From Chaunax sp. Z400 (taxonomy: Eukaryota; Chordata; Actinopteri; Lophiiformes; Chaunacidae): a stretch of DNA of 64,000 nt. Both the position numbers and the translations under genes were made by a program. Position 1 is the stretch's first letter, and the number at the start of each line of letters is the position of its first letter. Below the pieces are notes generated by a model. That model had not been told where the DNA came from and did not search any database. It saw nothing but the letters and a program-made list of their open reading frames with translations. The stretch spans positions 28,735,326 through 28,799,325 of the forward strand of contig CM075194.1 of NCBI GenBank assembly GCA_037577475.1, written 5' to 3'. Shown here in pieces: positions 21,830 through 33,248 of the stretch.

Positions 21830-22445
21830 GTGGATGGGTTTGAGAGCCCGAATTGTCCTAGGAAGCTGTGTTGTCCGTGGGCAATTTGCCCCTGATAGGG
21901 TCTCCCATGGCATATTGGTCCTAGGTGACAGGCCAGACTAAAAGCGGTCCGGTGCGATGTAGATGGGTCGGCAGACAAGCGCGGAGGCCCTGCCGCACCG
22001 ATCCCCCGCTGCCAAAACTGGCTTTGGGAACATGGAATATCACCACTCTGGCGGGGAAAGAACCCGAGCTGGTGCATGAGGTTGAGAGATACCGGCTAGA
22101 CTAGCCGCTGGATATAGTCGGGCTCATCTCAACACATGGCACGGGTTCTGGAGCCAAGCTCCCCGAGAGGGGTTGTACTCTATTCCAAGCTTGAGTTGCA
22201 CATGGTGAGAGGCGTCGAGCAGGTGTGGATCTACTCGTAGGCCCCCGGCTCGGTGCCTGTACGTTGAGGTTTCCCCCAGCCTTCTTGGAGTCCTTGGATG
22301 GGGTGTTGCAGGGTGCCCCTACTGGGGACTCCGTAGTTCTTCTGGGGGACTTCAACGCTCACGTGGGACTTTATAGTTGTGTCATCAGACCTACGACCAT
22401 ATGTTCTGGACACTCGGGTGAAGAAAGGTTCTGAGCTGACCACCA
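21830..22445 (+). pseudogene. LINE endonuclease (EEP) fragment (copy 1)
   Basis: Frames read LGTWNITTLAGKEPELVHEV, then RERRRAG-like VAHGERRRAGVDLLVGPRL, then FPPAFLESLDGVLQGAPTGD followed by SVVLLGDFNAHVG, then VLDTRVKKGSELTTT. The GDFNAHVG block is the conserved Asp-x-Asn core of apurinic-type endonucleases in non-LTR retrotransposons. Several internal stops and frame changes show it is dead. It lies just past the last recognised exon of the kinesin-like gene on the opposite strand, which may mark a rearrangement that removed the gene's 3' half. Confidence 0.8.
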
Positions 22446-22842
22446 CTCCTTTCCTATCTCTCCAGGGTTGGCCATCGGTTCTTCAGCAGGCTATACCACT
22501 GTCACCTTGTAGGTATCCTCTGCGAACGTCATCAGCCACTGCAACACATACACAGGAGAACTATAAGAAATACACTTCCTCATGACCTTAAAGCCACAGA
22601 AGGGATCCAAATCAAATGCTGATGATTTGAAAGTCAGCTTTTTAACTGACTGTCAAAGTGTCAACAGTAATCTGAAGTAAATCCATATATGTGGTGGACA
22701 GAACCTGTGACAGTGTCCTGAACCATCTTGTCAACCTTTCATCGTTTTCAGAGATTAGTTATGATGATAGCTCAGATGTGTCAGAGGGAAAGCAATGAGA
22801 TTAGCGACAATACTTTAAATTACAGCAAAATAAATGGCCTAC
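22446..22842. other. Spacer between LINE fragment and kinesin-like exons
   Basis: No further KIF23-type exon was recognised here on the minus strand. Copy 2: 57588-57984. Confidence 0.5.
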
Positions 22843-25800
22843 CTTCGTTACAGCATGTTGATCAATGTTTGGGCTGACACATGCAATCAGCCCAACATTT
22901 CCTTCTCCATCAAAGTGGCTGCCGAACAGCTTCATTAGGGTTGTTTCACTTGATGGAAAAGTCTGGAAGAAAATAAAGACTGTGAAATCGTGCCTACTGG
23001 AATATTAGCAATGATGAAAAGAATATTTACAATATTAATATACACACAAATAAAACAGCTAAATATGATGAACAGATTGTAAAATACCAACCGTCTTGTT
23101 TCCGGTCCTCTGGCTCTTACGCATGGCTGTAATATATTTCAACAGTTCCTCCTGGTCCGTGTTCATACACTCTGTAAATGAGACATCAGTAGAGACGATT
23201 GGCTTCTGAACAAACTGACAGTTGATCACAGAAATGGTTTACTTAAGAGAGAAAGTAACCCACTGACCTGTTAAGGTGGCCTCAGTACCGTCCAGGTCAA
23301 CCATACAGAGCTGGCTGACATTCACCTTATTATCGCGCTGCAAAAATAAAATATCACACTGTTAGTATCACTCAAAAGCCACAGGAATCCTTTGTGAAAT
23401 TCAAGAACCTTCATTCTTTGAATAAACATTTCACCATAAAGAATGAACAATGTCTCTTAATATGTAACACTAGAGGTGAACGTCACCTGTGGAAGGAGAT
23501 TCCCATCAGCGTCTATAGGTGCAGAGACCAGCTTCAGAGTGACCACAGCGTGGGACTGTTTGAATTTTGGTTCACGCGTATGGGCGTCTGTCCTTTCCTT
23601 TTGTCCTGGAGACAGAGAAGAGCATCATCAAAAAAAAACTAAGAATAAAAATACATTTTAAAATGTTTCAAACTTTGCAAAACTAGATTCAGTCTGCATA
23701 AAGGGGAACACAATGACAAAATATAATACTGTTGTATTCAGAACAACATAGTTATTATGACCACTCACCTATCTTAAACACCTGAATAGCATCCTCTGCA
23801 GAAAAGACTTGTGTTTGTGCGCCCTTGTGCTTACGCTGATCTTCAAGGAGACTCAGAGTTTTCCTGAAACTAGTTTATGAAAAGACAATGTGTGGCTTTA
23901 GTAAGACAAGCAGTCAAAGCTCTGATGAAAAATGTTGGATTTCAACAAATCCAAACACACTGAGGGTACCAGTACCACAGATAACCTGGATTCAAACAGG
24001 CATTGTGATTCAGAATGCACACACTGACTCTGAATCCTGTCTCTTACTTTTTATCATTTGGAGGCAGGAGATCGTAGATATATTCACCGTAGATCTCAAA
24101 GTACCTCAGGAACACACTGTAACAGTATTGTTGTTCTGGCTCCGGGTCAGCCTTGTTCCTAAGAAACCAAAAGAAAGGCGACATTATGAACAGCAGGCCA
24201 TGAACTATAAATTCACCTCATCTTAATGAACTATTATCACCATAAATAGTTAAGAAAGTCAAACATTTCTGTACTGACCGTTGATTGTTGGGCTTCTGCC
24301 TCTTCAAAAGAAGGTCCTTCCCCTTCTTGAACAACAGCCCAGGTGTGCCGTCTGGGTTGAACGCCTGATGAAGATTGAAAACATTTGAAGTAAATGCCCC
24401 CCCCCCCCCCCCCCCAACTCCAAAAGTGCACAGTATTTGTAAGAGATCAAATAGACAAAATGTTAATGAAGGTTTTACCGATTTTCGAGTCAGAAGTGAG
24501 TCGATGCTGTTGAACAACATGTCGAGTGCTCGTGGGAGGATTCCGGGTTCACTGGGTGACCCGATCAAGGTGTAGGTCTTACCACTGTCTGTCGCACCAC
24601 ATGCAAACAGCAGGCCTATAAACACAGACAATCACAATCACTTTATATCCACTTTTCACAGAGACACTTAAGTAATGTACTATATGCTGCTAAAATAAAA
24701 CATACTTATGATTATAAAACTATATATATTATACTAACTAAAATTATGAATACACATGTACATATACAGATAAATGGGGCTGAACTTGAAAGAGTTAATG
24801 AAAATACATTTCTTGGGGTAACTATAGGTGATAGAATCAGCTGGAAATCACACATTAAACATGTACAAACTAAACTGTCAAGAAGCATTTCAGTAATAAA
24901 CAAAGCAAAGCAGGTTCTAGATCAGAAGTCAGTCCACATTCTATACTGTTCACTAGTTTTACCATATTTAAATTACTGTGCAGGGATTTGGGGCAACAAC
25001 TACAAAAGTTCATTACATTCACTATCAATACTCCAAAAAAGAGCAATACGGGTCATTCACAATGCTGGTTATCTGGAACACACCACTGCATTATTCTACA
25101 GTCCAAATTATTACAATTTACAGATATTGTGGAATATCAAACAGCACAAATATTGTTCAAGGCTAAAAACAACCTACTACCAAGAAACATTCAAAAACTG
25201 TTCAGTGATCGAGAGGGGGGGTTATAATTTAAGGGGAAAATTCAATTTCAAAATTTACAGTATTCGTACAACCAGGAAAAGTTTTTGTGTATCAATCTGT
25301 GGAGTGAAACAATGGAACAGTTTTAGTGTGGAGTTAAAGCAATGTCCAAATATCAACCACTTTAAAATAAGGTATAAAGACATGATTTTCACCAGGTACA
25401 GGGATGAATGCAGGGTTTGAAAATCACCAGGTGTTTACAGGGGTGTTTATTTATTTGGTTACTTAATATTTATTCTTTCTTAGTGTATCTTCCTCTTTTT
25501 ATATAAATGATAATGTAAAGTTGTAAGATATTTGAGTTGGTGTAAATATGTGTTGTAGGTGCATTTATGTGTGTATGTATAATATATGTATAGAATAATA
25601 AGGTATAATCACCATAGTGTATATTATTCATTATATTTTATATGATATTAAATATTATATATACTGGATATTATATTACATACATGTATTGTTTAATAGT
25701 ATATATAATATAGTATAATAAAATATAATATAGTATAATATAATAATATAGTATAGTAATACAATCAATGAGTTATGGAGAAGGGGTGGGATTGAATTAG

Positions 25801-26449
25801 TTTGGACTTCTTCTCACTCCTTTTCGAATATGTAAACAAGTCAAGTGTTTTACATTTCTTGCTTTATGCTTTTCACTGTCTGTAAATATTATGTCCACTA
25901 TCTTTACGTATTCGAAATAAACATCTCAATCAATCAATCAAAAAACCTTTGGCTTGTGGCTGAAGCAGAAGCTCTGGGCTTTTCCTGCTCTAAACTATCC
26001 TTATTATATCTGCCTGTAAAAATCAGTCAACCTCTAGATTAACGTTATCAAAACCTATCATCACCTGATCAACTAATATGCTTCCAACACTAGAGAGAAT
26101 AAAATGTACATTTTATGGCTCAGAAAACTCACCATTCTTCCGATGAATGAGGTCCTGAACCAGCGGTTTGGCCACGTCCTCAAACACGTCCTCCTGACTG
26201 GCACCACTGCCAAATACCCCGGAGAATGTGTAGTACTGCATCCATATAGAACACAAAGTAAAACACAATCAAACAACGACGCCATGAACAGAAATCACTG
26301 ACAGCCTGTATAGAATTTACACCAACCTTTTCACGCTGCTCATTTCCGGTAACGCCAGGGGCATTCCGGTCAGCCATCAGAACTGTAGAGGTGTCGCAAA
26401 ACTCCACAGATTCAAGTTGTTCCAAAACCGGACGAATACGACAAAATAC
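22843..26449 (-). CDS. KIF23/MKLP1-like kinesin motor region, partial gene (copy 1)
   Basis: Ten exons on the minus strand, in order 26327-26449, 26133-26235, 24479-24615, 24279-24364, 24048-24158, 23769-23863, 23487-23605, 23268-23337, 23092-23171 and 22843-22962. All have GT-AG borders, compatible phases and no stop, giving 348 codons. Landmarks: VFCRIRP at the start; YYTFSGVFG; KPLVQDLIHRKNG/LLFACG; the P-loop GATDSGKT; GSPSEPGILPRALDMLFNSI; YSVFLRYFEIYGEYIYDLL; VSAPIDADGNLLPQ; HFDGEGNVGLIACVSPN. These align best with KIF23 (centralspindlin motor, cytokinesis). Odd points: switch I, normally NxxSSRSH, reads KFKQSHA; switch II, DLAGSE, reads DLDGTE. The first exon with a start codon, and everything after the motor, are not found. 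It is probably a diverged truncated paralogue; ATPase function is doubtful. Confidence 0.8.
24397..24415. repeat. Poly-C run in a kinesin-like intron (copy 1)
   Basis: Nineteen consecutive C bases; poly-G on the gene's sense strand, only about 30 bases from an exon acceptor. Copy 2 has 21 (59539-59559). Confidence 0.95.
24746..25940 (+). mobile_element. 5'-truncated LINE with RT C-terminus and (TCAA)n tail (copy 1)
   Basis: A 224-codon open frame (24746-25420) reads NTFLGVTIGDRISWKSHIKH, then LYCSLVLPYLNYCAGIWG, then LQKRAIRVIHNAGYLEHT, and near its end GVKQWNSFS. This is the thumb/connection part of a CR1/L2/Rex-like reverse transcriptase. It is followed by AT-rich 3' UTR, an AATAAA at about 25916 and a tail of TCAATCAATCAATCA ending near 25940. 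A short tandem tail is typical of this LINE group. The catalytic part is missing, so it is a dead insertion. It lies antisense in a kinesin-like intron. Confidence 0.8.
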
Positions 26450-26479
26450 CTATAATACAGATGAAAGATGATGAGATAC

Positions 26480-26755
26480 AGATCATTGTGTCTTTGTGTC
26501 TTTGTGTTTGTGTGTTTGTGTTTGTGTGTTTCTGTGTTTGTGTGTTTGTGTATTTGTGTTTGTGTGTTTGTGTGTTTGTGTTTGTGTGTTTGTGTGTTTG
26601 TGTTTGTGTGTTTGTGTGTTTGTGTTTGTGTCTTTGTGTGTTTGTGTTTGTGTGTTTGTGTGTTTGTGTTTGTGTGTTTGTGTGTTTGTGTTTGTGTGTT
26701 TGTGTGTTTGTGTTTGTGTGTTTGTGTGTTTGTGTTTGTGTGTTTGTGTTTTCGT
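26480..26755. repeat. (TGTGTTTGTGTGTTTG)n microsatellite (copy 1)
   Basis: Units of TTTGTG and TGTTTGTG that grade into the larger GT-rich minisatellite. The copy 2 version (61626-61755) is about 145 bases shorter. Confidence 0.95.
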
Positions 26756-29700
26756 GTGTGTTTTTACTCCAGCTGTGTGCGCGTGTGTGTTTTTTACTCC
26801 AGCTGTGTGTGCGTGTGCGTGTGTGTGTTTTTACTCCAGCTGTGTGTGCGTGTGTGTGTGTGTTTTTTACTCCAGCTGTGTGCGTGTGTGTTTTTACTCC
26901 AGCTGTGTGTGCGTGTGTGTTTTTACTCCAGCTGTGTGTGTGTGTGTTTTTACTCCAGCTGTGTGTGCGTGTGTGTTTTTTACTCCAGCTGTGTGTGCGT
27001 GTGTGTGTTTTTTACTCTAGCTGTGTGCGTGTGCGTGTGTGTTTTTTACTCCAGCTGTGTGCGTGTGCGTGTGTGTTTTTTACTCCAGCTGTGTGTGCGC
27101 GTGTGTGGGGTTTTAACTCCAGCTGTGTGCGTGTGCGTGTGCGTGTGTGTTTTTACTCCAGCTGTGTGTGCGTGTGCGTGTGTGTGTTTTTTACTCCAGC
27201 TGTGTGTGCGTGTGTGTGTTTTTTACTCCAGCTCTGTGTGCGTGTGCGTGTGTGTGTTTTTTACTCCAGCTGTATGTGCGTGTGCGTGTGCGTGTGTGTG
27301 TTTTTTACTCCAGCTGTGTGTGCGTGTGTGTGTTTTTTACTCCAGCTGTGTGTGCTTGTGCGTGTGTGTGTTTTTTACTCCAGCTGTAGGTGCGTGTGTG
27401 ATTTTTACTCCAGCTGTGTGCGTGTGGTGATTTTTACTACAGCTGTGTGCGTGTGCGTGTGTGTGATTTTTACTCCAGCTGTGTGTGCGTGTGTGTGTTT
27501 TTTACTCCAGCTGTGTGTGCTTGTGCGTGTGTGTGTGTTTTTTACTCCAGCTTTGTGTGCGCGTGCGTGTGTGTGTGTTTTTTACTCCAGCTGCGTGCGC
27601 GTGTGTGTGTTTTTTACTCCAGCTGTGTGCGTGTGTGATTTTTACTCCAGCTGTGTGCGTGTGTTTTACTCCAGCTGTGTGCGTGTGTGTGTTTTTTACT
27701 CCAGCTGTGTGTGCGTGTGTGATTTTTACTCCAGCTGTGTGTGTGTGTTTTACTCCAGCTGTGTGCGCGTGTGTGTGTTTTTTTACTCCAGCTGTGTGCG
27801 TGTGTGTGTTTTTTACTCTAGCTGTGTGCGTGTTTGTGTTTTTTACTCCAGCTGTGTGTGCGTGTGCGTGTGTGTGTTTTTTACTCCAGCTGTGTGTGCG
27901 TGTGCGTGTGTGTGTTTTTTACCCCAGCTCTGTGTGCGTGTGTGTGTTTTTTACTCCAGCTGTGTGTGCGTGTGTGTGTTTTTTACTCCAGCTTTGTGTG
28001 CGTGTGCGTGTGTGTGTTTTTTACTCCAGCTGTGTGCTTGTGTGTGTGTTTTTTACTCCAGCTGTGTGTGCGTGTGGGTGTGTGTGTTTTTTACTACAGC
28101 TGTGTGTGTGTTTTTTACTCCAGCTGTGTGTGCGTGTGCGTGTGTGTGTTTTTTACTCCAGCTGTGTGTGCGCGTGTGTGTGTGTTTTCTACTCCAGCTG
28201 TGTGCGCGTGTGTGTGTTTTTTACTCCAGCTGTGTGTGCGTGTGTGTGTTTTTTACTCCAGCTGTGTGCGCGTGTGTGTGTTTTTTACTCCAGCTGTGTG
28301 TGCGTGTGTGTGTTTTTACTCCAGCTGTGTGCGTGTGCGTGTGTGTGTGTCTTTTACTCCAGCTGTGTGTGCGCGTGTGTTTGTGTTTTTTACTCCAGCT
28401 GTGTGTGCGTGTGCGTGTGTTTGTGTTTTTTACTCCAGCTGTGTGTGCGTGTGCGTGTGTGTGTGATTTGTACTCCAGCTGTGTGCGCGTGTGTGTGATT
28501 TTTACTCCAGCTGTGTGTGCGTGTGTTTTTTACTCCAGCTGTGTGTGCGCGTGTGTGTGATTTTTACTCCAGCTGTGTGTGCGTGTGCGTGTGTGTGTTT
28601 TTTACTCCAGCTGTGTGTGCGTGTGTGTGTTTGTTACTCCAGCTGTGTGTGCGTGTGCGTGTTTGTGTTTACTACTCCAGCTGTGTGTGCGTGTGGGTGT
28701 GTGTGTTTTTTACTCCAGCTTTGTGTGCGTGTGCGTGTGTGTGTTTTTTTCTCCAGCTGTGTGTGCGTGTGCGTGTGTGTGTGTTTTTTACTCCAGCTGT
28801 GTGTGCGTGTGTGATTTTTACTCCAGCTGTGTGTGCGTGTGCGTGTGTGTGTTTTTTACTCCAGCTGTGTGTGCGTGTGCGTGTGTGTGTGTTTTTTACT
28901 CCAGCTGTGTGCGTGTGTGATTTTTACTCCAGCTGTGTGCGTGTGTTTTACTCCAGCTGTGTGCGTGTGTGTGTTTTTTACTCCAGCTGTGTGTGCGTGT
29001 GTGATTTTTACTCCAGCTGTGTGTGTGTGTTTTACTCCAGCTGTGTGCGCGTGTGTGTGTTTTTTTACTCCAGCTGTGTGCGTGTGTGTGTTTTTTACTC
29101 TAGCTGTGTGCGTGTTTGTGTTTTTTACTCCAGCTGTGTGTGCGTGTGCGTGTGTGTGTTTTTTACTCCAGCTGTGTGTGCGTGTGCGTGTGTGTGTTTT
29201 TTACCCCAGCTCTGTGTGCGTGTGTGTGTTTTTTACTCCAGCTGTGTGTGCGTGTGTGTGTTTTTTACTCCAGCTTTGTGTGCGTGTGCGTGTGTGTGTT
29301 TTTTACTCCAGCTGTGTGCTTGTGTGTGTGTTTTTTACTCCAGCTGTGTGTGCGTGTGGGTGTGTGTGTTTTTTACTACAGCTGTGTGTGTGTTTTTTAC
29401 TCCAGCTGTGTGTGCGTGTGCGTGTGTGTGTTTTTTACTCCAGCTGTGTGTGCGCGTGTGTGTGTGTTTTCTACTCCAGCTGTGTGCGCGTGTGTGTGTT
29501 TTTTACTCCAGCTGTGTGTGCGTGTGTGTGTTTTTTACTCCAGCTGTGTGCGCGTGTGTGTGTTTTTTACTCCAGCTGTGTGTGCGTGTGTGTGTTTTTA
29601 CTCCAGCTGTGTGCGTGTGCGTGTGTGTGTGTCTTTTACTCCAGCTGTGTGTGCGCGTGTGTTTGTGTTTTTTACTCCAGCTGTGTGTGCGTGTGCGTGT

Positions 29701-30982
29701 GTTTGTGTTTTTTACTCCAGCTGTGTGTGCGTGTGCGTGTGTGTGTGATTTGTACTCCAGCTGTGTGCGCGTGTGTGTGATTTTTACTCCAGCTGTGTGT
29801 GCGTGTGTTTTTTACTCCAGCTGTGTGTGCGCGTGTGTGTGATTTTTACTCCAGCTGTGTGTGCGTGTGCGTGTGTGTGTTTTTTACTCCAGCTGTGTGT
29901 GCGTGTGTGTGTTTGTTACTCCAGCTGTGTGTGCGTGTGCGTGTTTGTGTTTACTACTCCAGCTGTGTGTGCGTGTGGGTGTGTGTGTTTTTTACTCCAG
30001 CTTTGTGTGCGTGTGCGTGTGTGTGTTTTTTTCTCCAGCTGTGTGTGCGTGTGCGTGTGTGTGTGTTTTTTACTCCAGCTGTGTGTGCGTGTGTGATTTT
30101 TACTCCAGCTGTGTGTGCGTGTGCGTGTGTGTGTTTTTTACTCCAGCTGTGTGTGCGTGTGCGTGTGTGTGTGTTTTTTACTCCAGCTGTGTGTGCTTGT
30201 GTGATTTTTACTCCAGCTGTGTGCGCGTGTGTGTGTTTTTTACTCCAGCTGTGTGTGCGCGTGTGTGTTTTTTACTCCAGCTGTGTGTGCGTGTGCGTGT
30301 GTGTGTTTTTTACTCAAGCTGTGTGTGCGTGTGCGTGTTTTTTACTCCAGCTGTGTGTGCGTGTGCGTGTGTGTGTGTTTTTTACTCCAGCTGTGTGTGC
30401 GTGTGCGTGTGTGTGTTTTTTACTCCAGCTGTGTGTGCGTGTGCGTGTGTGTGTGTTTTTTACTCCAGCTGTGTGTGCGTGTGTGTTTTTTACTCCAGCT
30501 GTGTGTGTGTTTTTTACTCCAGCTGTGTGTGCGTGTGTGTGTGTTTTCTACTCCAGCTGTGTGTGCGTGTGTGTTTTTTACTCCAGCTGTGTGTGCGTGT
30601 GTGTTTTTTACTCCAGCTGTGTGTTTGTGTGCATGTGCGTGTGTGTGTTCTTTACTCCAGGTGTGTGTTTGTGTGCGTGTGTGTGTGTTTTTTACTCCAG
30701 CTGTGTGTGCGTGTGCGTGTGTGTGTGTGTTTTTTACTCCAGCTGTGTGTGCGTGTGTGTGTTTTTTACTCCAGCTGTGTGTGTGTGTGTGTGTGTTTTT
30801 TAGTCCAGCTGTGTGTGCGTGTGTGTTTTTTACTCCAGCTGTGTGTGCGTGTGCGTGTGTGTGTTTTTTACTCCAGCTGTGTGTGCGTGTGCGTGTGTGT
30901 GTGTGTTTTAATCCAGCTGTGTGTGCGTGTGTGTGTGTTTTTTACTCCAGCTGTGTGTGCGTGTTTGTGTTTTTTACTCCAG

Positions 30983-31014
<32 letters not shown>

Positions 31015-32125
31015 TTTTTACTCCAGCTGTGTGTGTGTGCGTGTGTGTTTTTTACTCCAGCTGTGTGTGCGTGCGTGCGCGTGTGTGTGTGTGTGTGTGT
31101 GTGTTTTCCTCCAGCTGTGTGCGTGTGTGTGTGTGTGTGTTTTTTCCTCCAGCTGTGCGTGTGTGTGTGTGTGTGTGTGTGTTTTTTACTCCAGCTGTGT
31201 GTGTGTGTGTGTGTTTTTTACTCCAGCTGTGTGTGTGTGTGTGTGTTTTTTACTCCAGCTATGTGTGTGCGTGTGTGTTTTTTACTCCAGCTGTGTGTGC
31301 GTGTGTGTGTGTGTGTTTTACTCCAGGTGTGTGTTTGTGTGCGTATGTGTGTGTGTTTTTTACTCCAGCTGTGTGTGCGTGTGTGTGTTCTTTACTCCAG
31401 GTGTGCGTTTGTGTGCGTGTGTGTGTGTGTTTTTTACTCCAGCTGTGTGTGCGTGTGCGTGTGTGTGTGTGTTTTTTACTCCAGCTGTGTGTGCGTGTGT
31501 GTGTTTTTTACTCCAGCTGTGTGTGCGTGTGCGTGTGTGTGTTTTTACTCCAGCTGTGTGTGCGTGTGTGTGTTTTTTAGTCCAGCTGTGTGCGTGTACG
31601 TGTGTGTGTTTTTTACTCCAGCTGTGTGCGTGTACGTGTGTGTGTTTTTTACTCCAGCTGTGTGTGCGTGTGCGTGTGTGTGTTTTTTACTCCAGCTTTG
31701 TGTGTGTGTGTGTGTTTTTTACTCCAGCTGTGTGTGCGTGTGTGTGTTTTTTACTCCAGCTGTGTGTGCGTGTGCATGTGTGTGTTTTTTACTCCAGCTG
31801 TGTGTGCGTGTGTGTGTGTGTTTTTTACTCCAGCTGTGTGTGCGTGTGCATGTGTGTGTTTTTTACTCCAGCTGTGTGTGCGTGCATGTGTGTTTTTTAC
31901 TCCAGCTGTGTGTGCTTGTGTGTGTGTGTTTTTTACTCCAGCTGTGTGTGCTTGTGTGTGTGTGTTTTTTACTCCAGCTGTGTGTGCGTGTGTGTGTGTG
32001 TTTTTTACTCCAGCTGTGTGTGCTTGTGTGTGTGTGTTTTTTACTCCAGCTGTGTGTGCTTGTGTGTGTGTGTTTTTTACTCCAGCTGTGTGTGCGTGCA
32101 TGTGTGTTTTTTACTCCAGCTGTTT
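26756..32125. repeat. GT-rich minisatellite, about 30-45 bp monomer (copy 1)
   Basis: More than a hundred variants of a monomer TTTTTTACTCCAGCTGTGTG plus a variable (TG/CG)n stretch. Each carries a pyrimidine run with ACTCCAG, resembling a splice acceptor on the plus strand, and the E-box/PvuII site CAGCTG. The alternating purine-pyrimidine parts (TGTGCGTGTGCG) favour Z-DNA. It occupies what would be the intron upstream of the first recognised kinesin-like exon. The long Cys/Val-rich open frames across it follow from repeat composition and are not genes. Confidence 0.95.
27603..30166 (+). repeat. 1282-bp higher-order duplication inside the minisatellite
   Basis: The variant order from about 27603 to 28884 is reproduced from 28885 to 30166. 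Identical open frames 27834-28466 and 29116-29748, and 28491-28814 and 29773-30096, are offset by exactly 1282 bases. The preserved order of variants implies one recent block duplication of about 35 monomers. Confidence 0.9.
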
Positions 32126-32598
32126 CAGTGTGACAATCTGGTCCATCTCTTATCTTGTGTTGCTTGGAAAGTGTGGCATTGTTGGTCTGATCTTTTGCCA
32201 CATCTGTAAGTTTTAAAATCAGACATCTAAAAGGGGGAAAAAAGTGTCTGGGATCAAATATCTCCGGTTTTTGCATGGATTTGGTTTCAATCTTCAAGTG
32301 ACTTTCAGAAAATCTGACAACAAGATGAAGGTTCAAAGGCTCTGAATATCAACATCAAAAGTTTGCTAAATAAATAGCTCAACATGACAGAGGTCTGCTT
32401 GGAGAGTTTAAAGACATGACATCAAATCTTTGATTTTTGAAGCATTCTGTCCTCAAGAAAAACTGAAACTCATACATCCAAAAGTCACTTGTGGTAATTT
32501 TATCACCAAATATTCTGACTCCGAGTCATAATTTGTATTTGCTAATTTTATGTGTTGTTCTGTCTCCCTGAATGGGGGAGGCGCTGTCACTTTGTTCT

Positions 32599-32738
32599 GT
32601 GCTCTTTAGGAGTTGCAGGTGGAGGCTGCTGATTGGACAGGAGACTGATGGCAAAGCCTTTAAAAAGGCACCTGTGGCTCCTCTTCTCCTCTTTCAAACT
32701 GACCAGGCTGCTGTGTGATGATGACCTTTTTTTGTTGG
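32599..32738 (+). promoter_or_regulatory. TATA-type promoter and short first exon
   Basis: An inverted CCAAT box (CTGATTGGACAG) lies near 32630 and TTTAAAAAGG at 32659-32668. An ATG pair follows at 32718-32723, then a donor GTAAGT at 32739. The start would read MMTFFCW and leave phase 0. The CCAAT segment is homologous to part of block R1 (near 4797). No downstream exon was recognised before the copy 2 boundary. Only copy 1 shows this region; its counterpart lies beyond the window. Confidence 0.35.
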
Positions 32739-32739
32739 G

Positions 32740-33248
32740 TAAGTATTTATTATGATTGTTTTTTTCTGGTTTTTCTTTAATCAACTAAACAAGTGTATAA
32801 AAAATATGTTCAATGCTGATCTGTTGACGTTCAACTACCTTTTAAATACAAAGAAATATCAGCATAAAGCTCTTGGTTGAAGAGTCAGGTGTTTTATTTG
32901 TTTTCACTGTAGTCTGTCCTTCATTAGAAAGAAACCGTGTAAAAATAAAATCTCCTAATGTTGCATTAATCGATGATTTATTGTCTCGCCAATTAAACCA
33001 TCTGACTCACGTGTCAGGGAGAGACTCAAAAAAATGAATCATGGCCTAGTTTAATATTAAGTAATTATATCTATTTGATTTTATGTAAATAATCATATTT
33101 TGAAAATGTATGCATTCAAATGACATAGAATCAGCATGAATCTGTTAATTATGAAAACAATTCAATTTAATTAGTTAGAAAATATGAAAAAGGTTTAAAT
33201 ATGTTTTGCTATAGAACAAGCATGATTCAATTGGTTAAAATTTATGAG
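32740..33248. other. AT-rich intergenic DNA, nothing recognised
   Basis: No gene or known repeat seen. Confidence 0.5.

Noticed and set aside
21830..22445. Host gene annotated from endonuclease-like frames
   Set aside because: The protein pieces match the EEP domain of non-LTR retrotransposons and carry internal stops in both copies.
26461..32216. Open frames up to 782 codons, rich in Cys, Val and Phe
   Set aside because: They follow from GT-rich repeat composition without stop codons, occur in all three plus frames at once and have no splice or start context.
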